Positions 12,401 to 25,021 of a stretch of 64,000 bases of DNA are shown in pieces. Position 1 is the stretch's first letter, and each line of letters starts with the position of its first letter. The position numbers and the translations under genes are program-made. Source of the DNA: Lepturacanthus savala (taxonomy: Eukaryota > Chordata > Actinopteri > Scombriformes > Trichiuridae). The notes below the pieces were generated by a model. It saw only the letters and a list, made by a program, of their open reading frames with translations. It was not told the origin of the DNA and did no database searches. The stretch is from contig CM060469.1 of the NCBI GenBank assembly GCA_030544235.1, positions 13,634,017 to 13,698,016 of the forward strand, read 5' to 3'.

Positions 12401-12939
12401 CTGTCTCTCCATGGTGCCAATCCATAGCTCAAATTGCCTCAGTCAAACCATCTATGCTGTTTGTGTGCAACAATGGAGGGCGACAAAACAGAAAGGACAG
12501 ATTTTCTAAAATGTCAGACGGTTGGGGTCCTACAGAAATATCTCCTCTCTCTCTTTCTGTCTATCTTGAATCGATAAAGCTACCTTTGACAATGCTACAT
12601 GTTGTCACCATGACATTTGGTCACCCTTCTCTTTTCCCCTTACCTGGCTCACTGCTGAATAGCAATATAACAATGAGATTTAATACAGGATCAATAGCTA
12701 CACTCCAATGATACATTCACTCGCATAATGAATACTGATGGATGAAAACAAATACCTGCATGGGGAATTTGTATTCTGGACAGTGTGTCTGTAATAGCCG
12801 TGCCGATGATGTTTCATTACGGTTTTCCCGCTTGTGTGTTTTTTCTCTCTATCCATACAATCAAATAAAGGATATACGCATGATTTAATCAAGGCTATGG
12901 CAGTAATGTCAACCCAACCTCTTGTGTATTTATGAAGAG
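9450..12939. other. unique non-coding sequence
   Basis: GT-rich words at 9605-9770, A-runs near 10830, and an AT palindromic stretch at about 11445-11480. The part 12050-12290 has CNE-like texture (few simple repeats, TAAT and AATTGG words) but no striking cluster. Frames at 10560-10811, 11561-11786 and 12331-12711 lack family signatures. Confidence 0.5.
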
Positions 12940-12983
12940 TTGTGTGTGTGTGTGTGTGTATATGTGTGTGTGTGCGTGCATGT
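12940..12983. repeat. (TG)n microsatellite, interrupted
   Basis: Two TG runs separated by TATA, then a TGCG/TGCA tail. Confidence 0.9.
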
Positions 12984-13349
12984 GCTTGCATCTATGTGAT
13001 CTCATGCCCATGAATATCATGCCATTGTTTGCATTTCATTCAACAGATATAGGCTTAGTGCAATATGTATAATAAATACTGAAAATGAATTGATCTTTAC
13101 CACATGTCCGTGTGTGTATATTGAGTTATGTTCCTGGGGTGTGCATTCATAGTGTTTGTACTGCATGCATGAATTTGTGACTGGAATATACATGTGTGGT
13201 TTATCTGTATTTTGGTATCGAGTCCATATACATGAATTGTTTACTGTACATGTTGAGCGCATTGCAATAGTGTGTTTATACTGTGCATATTTCCGAAATG
13301 CATGCCGGTGTGTAGATGGATACGTATAAGCATTCGTCTGTGTGCATGG

Positions 13350-13745
13350 GCATAGGTTTCAATTGAATATTTGGGAGGGGAACACATTAACAGGGGTGGG
13401 TCTGGGGGTCTTCACCACTGAAATCATGGGCACCAAGCACAACCTTTCTTGCGTTTGGTGAATTTTAGGCACCAATTTCTATGAAGACTTATTGTGTAAA
13501 TATCTTTTTTGCATAATTTAAAACACAAAATTCAGGCACCTGGTGATAATTAACAATATAATGAGTCTCATTCTATAATGCTTTTAAATATATACTCTAT
13601 ACTCCTATTGATCAACTTTTATCATTCATTATGATCCATGATAGTTTATGGCAGATTTTTTTTTTATTTCAAAATAAACGTCCTCTGCTTCTTTCTTCTT
13701 GGGGGCAAATGTACATGTTCTAAATATTTAAGGGGAAATAAATCC
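13350..13745 (+). repeat. possible dispersed repeat of unknown class
   Basis: The block beginning 'ttgggaggggaacacattaa' and running through 'gcgtttggtgaattttaggc' and 'cataatttaaaacacaaaat' resembles a dispersed sequence I have seen in teleost genomic DNA. I cannot assign a family or ends, and no terminal repeats are visible. Confidence 0.3.
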
Positions 13746-13984
13746 TGCATCCCACATAATCCCACATAAATGCATGTGTATGCATTTCTGTGGGTTCCTA
13801 GCCACAACACCCAGGAACACCCCAGCGCCCTCCTTTTGTTTGATAGTCAGCTCGGTGCATTGTGGTGTTTGGTGTTTGGGCTTTGGACCTTGCGCCTGGG
13901 ACCCTGCGTGACTGACGCCTCCAACGCCCTCTGTTTAAACATCTCTCCACGTGTTTCCCTTCTGATCAGCGTCTGCCATTCTTA

Positions 13985-14330
13985 CTGATTTTCCAAATCA
14001 CTGATGCTTGTCAAAGAATTAATTACCTGGATCGTTGCTCCGCTGACTCCAGCACCAGCTGCGGGGTTCACCAGAGAGACCTCGGCATTCTCCCAGCATT
14101 CCTGGCTAATCACCCACAATCCATTTCAAAGTCAACCTGATTGGCCCACTACCCGGAGAATAATGTGGAATTAGACTGCATCCTGACAGTAACAGTTTCA
14201 TATTTGCATACAGTATACGGCAGATTAGCTTGCAGGAGCCTGCCAGTGGGAGGTGAATATCAGCATCAGCGCCATGGCTAATGGCAGTTGCCTCCTACAG
14301 TTTATTAGATAAGTAATGGTGTAAAACATT
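13985..14330. promoter_or_regulatory. candidate conserved enhancer-like block
   Basis: Unique, balanced composition. It holds 'gaattaattacctgg', two 'ggctaat' words, a Pbx/Hox-like 'acctgattgg', an exact ATTTGCAT octamer at about 14202 and 'ttattagataagtaatgg'. It has no open frame with a domain and no simple repeat. The texture is that of vertebrate developmental CNEs; this is inference, not measured conservation. Confidence 0.3.
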
Positions 14331-14333
14331 GTG

Positions 14334-15012
14334 CTAAGCGCATATCCTGACTGTGTTATTAGCTGATGTGTAGCACAATGTGTTCATTAACCGTGGGAGA
14401 TGAACATTCCTACATGCACACCTTTTCAGAAAGTGGAAGACAGAGAATGATTTACCTGAAGTGATCACTGATCTTGCAGTGCCTGATGCTGCACCTGCAT
14501 TTTCAGGAAGTGAGTCACTTAAATACTTGTAGAATGCTGACTTTTGGTCGTCACATAATAAACACAGCATCCTCAGAATGGGTTTGCCTTCAGGGCATAT
14601 CTGACCATGCAACTCGCTGCGAGGATGCATAGGCGGAGAGGCTATAAATACACCCAGCGCGCTCGTTGGTTTGTCTGTCGGCTTGTCCGTCTCCCTGCCT
14701 GCTGGTGTATTTGCCGGGTTGCAGCAACATGACGTCAGCCGGGCTCGGTGCACTCAATGACCTCTGTCACAGTGCAGCGTGCTCCAGACAGCCGTATAAC
14801 AGGCGATGCAGGCAGCGCATAAACACAGAGACCTGAGTGCAGAGGGAGATGCGTTACAACATGTAGCAGTATAGCCAGGGAAGGACGATCAGACAGGAGT
14901 GCAGACAGGCTCCCCGGTGGTGAAGAGTAGGGCATCTCAAAGATCCATGCCGATAGGTTATACAAAAAAAGGAAACTGGTTAGTGAAAAAGAATACTATA
15001 CGAAGATAAATT
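14334..15012. other. unique non-coding sequence
   Basis: The 139-codon minus-strand frame at 14334-14753 has no hydrophobic core, domain or codon signature and is judged chance. CpG content rises at 14620-14760. Confidence 0.45.
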
Positions 15013-15014
15013 TA

Positions 15015-15838
15015 CAATGCCCGACCTACAAATACAAGAGGTCCCAAGAGGCTGTTCATAAGCTGAATTGCTCGTAAGTTGTTACATAGGACAATGTCAA
15101 AAATGTTATGTGGTGTAACCATACAAACTTGGTACCAGATAATTTAACTCTCTTAAAAAGGTTTTTAAAAAAAATAACAACAGATGCTATCAACTAGTTT
15201 TATATTCTAGATCTTTATCGGTTACAATTGACATTTCGTGTCAAAATTTCTCAAAAATGTCATTTTTGTTGAAAGACATAAATGATACAAATGGAATTTT
15301 AAATGACAAAAAACAAAATGAACATAAAATGTACATTTTGAAAGATCTGAAGAATGCTTCTTAAAACTGTTTTTTTTTTTTTTTTTTTAGTTTTTGACTT
15401 TCTCATTGTGCCAACGATGATTTGTCACTGACCCACATATGAAATTTCAATCTATAATTGCCTTTGTTTCCATGGAGATTGCCTGGCGTTTCTTACCACT
15501 ACCGCTATTACGCTTTTTGCCACTAGTAGTAGTTGGTACTAGGCTGTGCTTTATCAACCGTGATAAATAAGGCTAATTTGTATGGAAATGGTAAAGTATC
15601 CAAGGGGGTACGAAGGCTGATTCAATTTGTGGCTCTCGGTTTTCATTCTGTGGCGCAGCGCCACACAATGTGGGAAACCCTGGAGACGTGTGCAAGAACG
15701 AATTGGGCTAGATGAGGGAGATGAGTGTTGGAGATGCGCATATGGGACGATACTGCTTGGCATTTTACGTACATTTATGGACGTCAGTTGTATCTACGAA
15801 TGTCCGGAAGTTAGATGTTCCTATATTAGTAACTGCTG
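15015..15838. mobile_element. non-autonomous Tigger/pogo-like DNA transposon
   Basis: The left end 'caatgcccgacctacaaata', followed by 'gttcataagctgaattgctc' and 'gtaagttg', corresponds to the terminus CAGGCAGTCCCCG..TTACGAAC..TAAGTTGAATT..GTAAGTTG known from vertebrate Tigger-like elements. The right end has 'ctacgaatgtccggaagtta' and closes with 'aactgctg', the degraded inverse of the same terminus. TA dinucleotides flank both ends (15013-15014 and 15839-15840), the expected target duplication of the Tc1/mariner/pogo superfamily. At about 824 bp there is no room for a transposase and none is open, so it is non-autonomous. Termini are diverged, implying an old insertion. Confidence 0.6.
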
Positions 15839-15847
15839 TATAAAAAC

Positions 15848-15848
<1 letters not shown>

Positions 15849-15893
<45 letters not shown>
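15849..15893. repeat. (AC)22 microsatellite
   Basis: Uninterrupted AC dinucleotides just outside the right end of the preceding element. Confidence 0.97.
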
Positions 15894-15895
<2 letters not shown>

Positions 15896-17878
15896 GCTAC
15901 CTTGAAAGCGGGAAACAACTGTTTAAGGGAGACTTGTCTGACGTAAGGACAGGACACTTAATTGTAAGAAGTACAGAGAGCAGGTGTTCCTGTGGTGACT
16001 TCAACCAGAACTTTTGCGGTTAGAATTAGACCAGCGGGCTCTAGAGACAGCCTCTGAACTAACCAGGAACACTGTAACCGTTTGTCAGTGTCAGTGTGTG
16101 CGTGTGTGCTTGCATGTGTATCTGTCTCGGTGCGATCATATAGTCATTACCCAGTTTCCATTCCTCGCCTGGAGCAAAGTAAGAAATGGCAGTCTTTCAT
16201 TCTGACAAGTTGTCATTCAGGTAGTTTTTTTTTTTTTCCCCACACAGTTTCCTTTAAAGGCTGTCCGACTTTGCTTTCATAATACCTCAGAGGTTTCTGT
16301 CAGTTTCTGACAGCAGATAGAGTTTGCATGACAACAGGAAGCTAGACTGGTAGATTTATGTTAATGAATAAACATAATCTACATCAGAAGGACTCTCAAA
16401 ATGAAACAAAGTGCATGTTTTTGACTCTATAAAGGGATCTTGCTTGGATTTTCACTGTTTTCATAATTTAATACTAGATGAAGTGATTTTATCTCAGGGC
16501 AATGTATGACCTTAAACTGGTTTCGAAGAGATTTTTGACATTTTTTTTTTCTTTTCAGCAAATACGTTCTGCAGGCTTTCAAGCCATCCTCTGTTAACCT
16601 CTTATATTTTTAGCTTGCACATTTTATTCAATGTCTCTTTCCATTATTCAATGTCTCATTCCACAGAGGGCTTAAAAATCTTTTTCTCAGTTTCCTCAGG
16701 CTTACTTTCCACTCCAATCATATTTCACACAGATGCTGTATTAAAAGTAAGTGCCTTTTTGGGCTCAAAAATACCATTTTTTTATTTACAGTATCCCAAA
16801 TGAAGAGCATATTTGTTGCCATACTTACCTGTGGTTGGTTCAACCCTCTGAATTCATCATCCGCACATTTGGGCAACAGAGTGCGTTTTCTCCTCCAAAT
16901 AAACTCACGGATGGGGGCTGATGGAAGACAGCCACCGAGTTTAGGGCCAAATGACAGGCCCAGTGTGTGACGTTTATTTGGATGCTGTACATTGCAATAG
17001 TTTGACCTCCAGTTTGGAAGGCCATTTTAATCTGTTGTCCTAATATTTGGTTATAGAGATTATGACTTCATATGCCCTTGAACTGTTATTGTTTATTGTA
17101 GCATTATTGCTTCACATTGGCTGACAAGATAAGGAGATTGATGGTCTAATCTTGAGCTTTGTTGGATTGTGTCCTACATATTACCCAAATTTTAGTTGTG
17201 TCATATACACGGTATGATGAATAAAAAGAATATCATGTAGGAGTCAAATGTATCCTTGTGCTTTTATTCTGAGCAATACCAATTTCCATTTATCAAGTGG
17301 TTTTTTATTAGACCTAATGTTTTGTGCTATCTATCACTTTATGGCAATTTGAATATCAAATTTTCGAACTATTGATTCATTTCGCCACCGTCGCTTTCTC
17401 TTAGCATTTCAAAGCATGGCATGAAAGCAATCAGGTGAAAACACATTGCTTGCGCCCTGGGCATTGCTGTTCACGAACCTCATCTCAAGACAGAGATATG
17501 GCAACACCTTTGGATCCATGAAAAAGCACCTCGCACTGAAGTGAGAAATTGGCTACGAGTCATTATGCACAAACACCAAATGCCTTGGCATTTTCTGTCC
17601 CTGCCAAACAATCATCTTCCTCTCCTCTGTCTATTTGCAATTAATGATTGAATTTCAGCCGCCCAAAAATCCCATTTCTGCTTTGTGTATGTATCCCCAA
17701 TACACACAGCTGCTACCAGTACACACGGCAGCATGCACAGCAAAGCTTATCTCCAGCCTTTAGATGGGGGCCTATGGAAACAGTCTTGATTATTTCCCTC
17801 CTTCTCCAAAGCACCACTGTGTGCTTTGGGATTAGAGGCTTTCTGTGGCGGCTGCACATGCACACTCACTGGCTGCAG

Positions 17879-17880
<2 letters not shown>
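15894..17880. other. unique non-coding sequence
   Basis: T-runs at about 16226-16238 and 16540-16550; a GT-rich patch at 16085-16120. The part 17380-17660 is low in simple repeats and CNE-like in texture, but without a clear motif cluster. No supported gene. Confidence 0.5.
16624..16663. repeat. 20-bp tandem duplication
   Basis: Two adjacent copies of 'ttattcaatgtctctttcca' (second copy with one t-to-a change). A recent local slippage duplication is the simplest explanation. Confidence 0.85.
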
Positions 17881-17924
<44 letters not shown>

Positions 17925-17948
17925 CTGCTCAATAACCCCCCTCCCCAC

Positions 17949-17985
<37 letters not shown>
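17881..17985. repeat. compound (GA)n ... (CA)n microsatellites
   Basis: (GA)15 plus an imperfect tail to 17919, then about 30 bases of C-rich spacer, then (CA)17 at 17951-17985. The two arrays generate open frames of alternating R/E or T/H on both strands that are not genes. Confidence 0.95.
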
Positions 17986-17987
<2 letters not shown>

Positions 17988-20015
17988 CTCTCCTCGCTCA
18001 GTACTCAGCCCACTCACCCCTTCCTCTCTTCCCTACCTCCCTCCCCATGCACAACACTAGCCAGTCCTAGGAGTATTACATCACCCTGATGTAATGTCTA
18101 ACCAATCACAACACAGCGGTGTTAAACCTTCCAGGATTATGGAAGTCGGTAGCTCAGACTGGGTAATGAGAGAGCGAGAGACACCGAGAGACGAGCAGCA
18201 TCACTCATACATATTTTCAAGAATAGCCTCTGGATCAATTTTGCCCCTCTTATTCCTGAAGAACATAAATAAATAAAAAAAAAAACATGCACACTGTCAA
18301 GGTGCCTCCTTAGATGTGCACTTGAGAGTTGGAGGAACTCTTCTACATTCTGCCAGATAATGAGTTAAATGATAGTGTGTTCTTTTCAGGATGATTTTCC
18401 ATTGTGTATAAATAAACCGCAATATTCTAGTAATAAAAATAATAAGTGGCACTTCAAAACCTATGTGTGTCCTGTTTAATGATGATGAACGTGCAATTAA
18501 TAGTGGTGACAAAGCTGCATTTTTTTTTTAATATAAAACACGAAAACAGTTCCTGGGAGCTGGGTGCAGGGTTTCAGATTATTTTATTTGCATTTGTTTT
18601 ATTTAATTAATTTTGTATGAACATGCAGCTGTTGTTGTTGTTTATGTACTTTGTTCCTCTTTGTGCCGCCTAGCTTTTATAGTCCGTATGATCTCATTGT
18701 CTTCTTTACTTGTTGAAGACAAAAATGCCCATGGGACACTGGAACAAATAAAGATGACCTCTGCTCTGCTCATTTTTTTCATTGTGGCACACTGCAGTTT
18801 TGTAAGTACATTAGGTGCACATTCAGAATTTTATTTGTCTCGTCCCTCTTGTACATTTTGTTTGTTTTTGGCACAACCCGTTTGCTTCTATTTACAACCT
18901 CGGCTGGTATATTCATATTTAGCGATCCAGATTCGTATATGTACCACATTCATTAAAGCTTAATGTTATCGCCGTATTTATTTTTTTAAGTATACGTGAC
19001 GTCACTTGGCTAGTTATATGTGTGCACAACGGGGCCCATTCAGTGATGAGTAATATGAGTAAAATGAGCCAATTATCTTGTCCTAATAATGTGTGTGTCT
19101 ACTTCTGGATGTCAGGGTTAGACGGGAGTCTTCAGTGTCCTCTGAGCCGCGGCTGCCTATTAACTCAGCTCTTTGTTGTCCTTGGTCTCTATGGAAGATG
19201 AAGAGTGTCTATCATGGTGATTGGCACTGCGTAATATCACTTTTTTTTTTTTTGTTCCCCCTTAACACAAATACACACATGCCCTCCCCCTCTGACCGTC
19301 ACCTCCATTGCACCAGTCAGACACACACTCATCCTTACATGCACCCCACAGGCACAGGCTGCATCAGACGGTGTAAGCAGCAGCAGCAGTTTGCAGTTTG
19401 CCATTTGCCGTGGCGCGTTTGGTGCATGACTGCCACACCAGCACACGGGAGTATGCCAAGCTGCTGCTATAAGCGCCAAAGGGGTAAACTCACACGTCTG
19501 TGTGGTAAACGTATGTAGCTGCAGTGGGAACACTAGAGGGAAATTACTGCATTGTGTAGGACAGCATGGGAATGCTCCGTTCTGCCAGGAAAGTCTCGCT
19601 CTGGGAATGATGAAGCACTGATGGAATAGCAGTAGGCAGTAGTGCTGCACAGAAACGCTCACTTCCAGAATCAATGTTCCATACCACCCTTACTTATCTG
19701 CGCTAAGTTGTTTCGCAGCGCGGTGGTAAAAATTGTAGCTGTTTCAGTGTTTTTACTATTTCTCGTATATTGTATGTAAGTGGAAGGTTCATACCAAAGT
19801 CGTCGAGGTAAAACAGTTCTGATCGGTATCGAGGGGCCTTACACTTTCCGATTTCTGAACCCATTCCGAAGTCAAAAGCATACATAGCAGTTTTGCAGTG
19901 GCTGACATCAGGTTTCATATTTAGACGTGTGTGTGCGCGCTCGTGTGCCTGTGTATGTGTGTAAGCATCACTAAGGTAATTCTAACACCCTCATACTCAA
20001 AGCCCTGTGGGTGCC
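17986..20015. other. unique non-coding sequence
   Basis: No gene. The 116-codon plus frame at 18613-18963 has hydrophobic stretches but no family signature. The frames at 19093-19674 overlap on opposite strands. A T-run lies at about 19242-19254 and a short CAGCAG run at 19378-19390. Confidence 0.5.
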
Positions 20016-20049
20016 TGTGTGTGTGTGTGTATGTGTGTGTGTGCGTGTG
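20016..20049. repeat. (GT)n microsatellite, interrupted
   Basis: GT run with one AT and one GC step. Confidence 0.9.
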
Positions 20050-22081
20050 AGGGGGAGCTGGTAGCGTCAGTGGTGTCAAGTTTGCTTTTGCTTCAAGTCT
20101 CAGTGGGGGCGGACATTGAGAAAACTGCGGCTGGTTCACCTGACACACTCCTAATTCCTCCCCACCTCCTGGGAGCATCCACACCCAGGCGTTTTTTTTT
20201 TTTTCGTGTGTGTGTTTTGCTTTCTCATTTGAACCCGTGCCAAATGGGACGAGGCCAAAGGAAACCGCCACATTCTTGCCGGAACGCCTGCCTCCTCACC
20301 ACCGCTACCGCAGCCGCTGGAGTCAGAACCCCTTCCTCTCTCATTCATTCTCTTGTTCTCACTTTCATTCTCATTCTCTCTGTCTTTTCACTTTCAGATC
20401 AAGCAATCCGCCCGCCCCCGTCTCCCCACTCCCTCCCCCTTGTCTCATTCTCTCTTGAGCACACCACCATTCGCCGTGCAATATATTCAACTTTGGATTG
20501 CAAAACAGGTCGAAAAATGAGACATTCTGTAGTGTAGGCATCTCATTAGAAATACATATTCAAGTCATTCCGAGCACAGCTTTCACATTTCACATACAGA
20601 GACATGGAGGGGAGAGAAAATGGGAGAGACAGACAGAAAGAGAGAGGAAAGATTAATGTAAATCTCAAAATAAGGAAGGCATTAATATTTCATTAGTGCC
20701 TCTTTTTTCTCTCTGAGTGACAGAGGAGAAGAGATAGTGGCTGATTTAATGATTTTAGAGACTCTTCCTTTCATTTTATTCTCTCCCTCTCTCTCTCGCT
20801 CTCCCTCCCGATGTCGCTGCCTCCCCCAGTTCCCAGTCAGCAGATGGGCTTAGCCTCATTTTTTTTATGAATTCCTCACAGACCCAGCTGCACATAATTA
20901 CAGTCGATTCTGCCTTATCTCTCAAATTAAAAAGATTAGATTATTTGTGAAAGAAATGTATGCAGCTCCTCTCAACTGATAGTGGGCACTAGACTACATA
21001 GCCAGGTTATATGCATTACACCCCCCACACACACACACATACATTAACCCACAATGTTCAGATATCGACTGACTTCATTTCAATACAGATACTATGTCAA
21101 TGTACCTTATTATTATCTTCAATAAACAGTCTGTTTTGAAAGAAATATCACACTCATGTTTTCACTTTTACTACTGACTGTATCAAAGAATATAGACTCG
21201 GCTAAGAATCAGCACTGAGAAAAACAACAAATGAGAACCTTTTGTAGCAGTGATTCCATATCAGTATTTCTGCCCGGCTCTTGCTTTGCTTCAGACACGA
21301 TACAGCAAAAGCTGCTCTGATACAGTATTCAGCACAGCTGTAGCAGCTTTGTAATGCATGCAGCACACTTTGTCAGCATCATGGATGTTAACGGTTTGTG
21401 CAACACTAATGAAAGTAGAAGATTGTGGCCATCAGGGTAAACACTGCACACTATCTCACATATCCAATAACTCAATTTAAAAGTTTGGATACGAACAAAA
21501 AAGAAAACAATCCTACGAGTGCCGGAGCAATGTTTAATACAATTTTTTTTTTTTTTTAAATAGGCTATGCGAAACGATACATCAATTTGTCTGTCGATCG
21601 ATCTCCGGCAGTAATGTTGTTTGATTAGTCTGCTCTGGCTTCCAGCAGAAACAGTCATTGCTGAGTGGGAATGCAATATAATCCACATTTCCCTTGAGCC
21701 ACCCAAGGGATTACTGTAGTTTACCCACTATCACCCCCAGCATTACTAATTGATTGGCTGATTGAGAGCACATTCATTCCAGGTCATGTACTATATTCAG
21801 CCCACAAGCAGTGGAAATGTTCCTCAAATCTGCATAGATTCAGCTGTGTTTTCCTTCCTTAACATTGCTTATATTGATTAGGATTCTTTCATAACACAGA
21901 TGTGATTATGCTTTGTTACTTCGGTGCATGCATATTTTACATTTGAATGGAATCTTTGGTTCACGCACCTTAGAAAAACACATTTGTGTTTTTTTTGTGT
22001 TTTTTTTTCTGATCTGACATTATTATCAGGATTTGGATAGCAGGATGTCCCCAGTTGTCTTTGCCTTCCAAAGTTTAACAG
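20050..22081. other. unique non-coding sequence with CT-rich patches
   Basis: The 176-codon plus frame at 20007-20537 begins in the GT repeat and ends in a C/T-rich stretch (20330-20460); I treat it as spurious. An imperfect inverted repeat 'aggcattaat..attagtgcct' spans 20677-20701. CT-rich tracts occur at 20700-20720 and 20780-20815. T-runs lie at 21543-21557 and 21991-22009. Confidence 0.5.
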
Positions 22082-22107
22082 TTTTAACAGGAATTGTCCT
22101 GTTAAAA
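22082..22107. repeat. perfect 11-bp hairpin
   Basis: Arms 'ttttaacagga' and 'tcctgttaaaa' are exact reverse complements around a 4-base loop (attg). It lies in unique sequence with no recognised transposon end. Cruciform or RNA hairpin formation is possible, but there is no evidence of transcription. Confidence 0.8.
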
Positions 22108-25020
22108 GTTGTACAGATGTCTCTTTTACAATGGCGATCTGTGGGGAAAACGTGATGTAAATCACAGGGGATTTCTTTTTTCTTGTTGTGGAACCCTCTC
22201 TATGGAACCAAGCTTTAAATGGAGGGGCTTTATCTACCGCTCTCAAAGCTGCAGTGCAGAACTATAAATGAGCATCTTATGCATTCACCAACAGGTAAAT
22301 ATGTCTGTGTTTGAGAGTAAACAAATTTTTTTTTTTTTTTAATCTTGTGGCAACATTCCTTGCCGCTCCGGATAAATATGATCTGCACCGGAGACTTCCA
22401 CTGGTATCCCTCTGCTAACTTGAATATGGATGAAATAATTGAATCGTATGGCTCTTATAAACTCTCCAGGTGTTATCACACCAGATGGATGAAATTCTGA
22501 TAGTGAAACAAATCATTTTGTGGGGGTTGTGTGACGCTATAAACAAGTTAGCGACCGTTTTACAGCTGTAACAGTAACTTTCTTTGTGTAATTACACTCT
22601 CAATACATCCATGATCCACCCTGACCACTTTCCTCTGCGGGTGTTGTTGCTTTATAATAACATCATCTAAAGTTCTGCTTTGCTCCTGTCATGATTATAA
22701 TAGCTTCATGAGGATTTTGGCAGATGATTGTAAATAGATGTTGTTTCGGACACTTGCTAAAATCAGTTGAAAATCAGGTTTTTTTTTCAGACCAACATAA
22801 TGAATAAATAAAAACAATCATATTTACTAAATATACTTGCACTGATGTCCAACAAATGGAGAGGTCTAAAGAGTACATAAATATATAGTATTTTTTTTAG
22901 TAGAGCAAACCAAGGTACAAAATGCTTTACACAATAAAAAAAACAATGATATAATCAACACAAAAGATAAATTACGTATTTGACATTTTACATCCTCATA
23001 TTGAATGGAACCTGCTACTTAGTAATCATGATGGAGACACCAGCATCAGATCAAGTGGAAAAAGACACTCAGCTACAATCAGATCATCCAAGTGATTAGC
23101 TGACCATAAGAGCAAGAGGTGCTAGCTTTGTATAATGAACGAACAAGCCTTTTCTAAATTCATTAGTACATGAGAAGTCATATTTGTTTTTTCCATTCAG
23201 AAAACAATAGGATATAATAACTCATTGTTAAGATCCAGGGATAAAATCCTTTCCTGTAACCACTACAATAATAGTTAAGACTATCAGAGGTTGAGATTTA
23301 CCTTTAGAATACATTCATATCAGACTAGAGTTTATTGACCCATTTTTCCTCATACATTCTATAACCAAAGACGTTGTGATTGACAGAGCTTATGGTTCAG
23401 ATTGCTTCAGGCGGTGCTTCTGTCACCCTTAATCACAGTCTGTGATTGGACAAAGACACTCATTAAGTAAAGCGGAGTAAAAACACATGTTTGTCCTTCA
23501 AATACACATCCCCAATCGATCAGCATCATTACCCACCGATTAAATCGCTGTCTAAGTGCTCTTGGAGATATTTGATTGAACCCTGTGATGGTTGTGTTAG
23601 TAGGTTGCTAATTAAGCCAGTGCTACTTTTTGTGGTGTTTTACATTCAACATATAATACTTTGTGTTCACCCTTTTTTTATGACAGTATTTTGCTATTCT
23701 GCAGACATTGTTTTGTTATCGATCATTAGTCAGTTTCACGAGGGAGCGAACCATCAATAGAGGTGACTTTGGCAATAAAACTGTCACCGGCAAGTAAAAT
23801 GAAATAAGCTCTTTAATGGTTGAGACATCACTGGTCTATGTGATTGGGACCTCTCCGTTGTGTAGGATATACAGCTTGTTGAAGAGTGGCATATTTCACA
23901 GTGACAACTTTCATTCCTTTCTAAAACAGCCACTATACGATGACTATAAAGTGGCCCCTTTTTACTGCACATAATAATAATCATCATAATTGTGTAATCA
24001 AAAAAATCAGTTGCTGTAATGTTGCACATAAAACCCGAGCTTGTCGGCGTGTAATGATTTCGAGCATTCCGGGTGGAACGGCTAGAACCGTACTTGCTGT
24101 ATTCAGACTGGAAATGACGCAGCCACAGATGGAATACTGCACACGCATAGAGGTTAGCTGAGGCTTCACTGTGTAAGCATTTGTTTCTTGCTGGTTGATG
24201 TCTGTGAAGACAGTCATGCTGTGCTGTGTTTAGTCTACGCAGACGTTCATGTGGAGTTGCTCGAGGATTTCTCTATTCAAGCAGGGAACAGTGAGTATAC
24301 TTTACATTACCATGTGTCTTCGTGTGCACATGAGGCCGCTTTAACACAAAGGACTAAACCCTCTTACTGAGCAAAGTGAAGTCCTAAACGGCGCAACGGG
24401 CCTCTGTGCTACATGGAAGTCTAACGCAACATTTCCATAGACCCACACTCACTCATCTTACCTTCATACAGTCACATATACACACCCCCCTCCCCACACA
24501 CACACACACGCTTCACATACTCTGTACTGTCTGTCTTGCCATAAGCTAAACAGATGTGTGCGGTCACAGACTTCACAGTTTGCTTCCTCAAAGGGAAACA
24601 TATCATTGATTATTAAAAAAAATCAAAGGAAGAAATACATCCCAGCAGGGTGGCGATAGGCCAAACACAGCATTTATGAGAATCATTTTCTTTAGTCGAG
24701 CAGGATGTTTGACTTATCAAGGAGGCAATAGGTCATTGTTTTGATGAGACTGTCAGCCTAAAGATATGAAAACATAACAGAAGACCCTTCCCATGTGCTT
24801 AAAAACACACAGCCTATACATATGCTGAGCTTATCTGTGATAGAAAGAGAGAATGGAGGTTTGCGAAAAAAAAGGGAGGATATTAACGCTTTACACCTCC
24901 GACTTCATCAATGGAGTTTGCTGTAATAATAATAATATTTAAATGCCTGCGAAGCTTGAAAAATGAGCCTTTCTCATTTGACTATAACAAGCCTGTGGAC
25001 TGATTCCTATGTGAAGGACT
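22108..25020. other. unique non-coding sequence
   Basis: A segment near 22898-22945 ('gcaaaccaaggtacaaaatg' then 'ctttacacaataaa') weakly resembles the repeat at 63408-63530. T-runs at 22327-22340. The 89-codon plus frame at 23491-23760 is hydrophobic in part but unrecognised. CA-rich words at 24478-24511. No supported gene. Confidence 0.45.
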
Positions 25021-25021
25021 C

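Noticed and set aside
14334..14753. 139-codon minus-strand open frame
   Set aside because: No hydrophobic core, motif or family resemblance; sits beside an enhancer-like block.
20007..20537. 176-codon plus-strand open frame
   Set aside because: Begins in a GT repeat and ends in a C/T-rich tract; opposing frames are also open; no domain.
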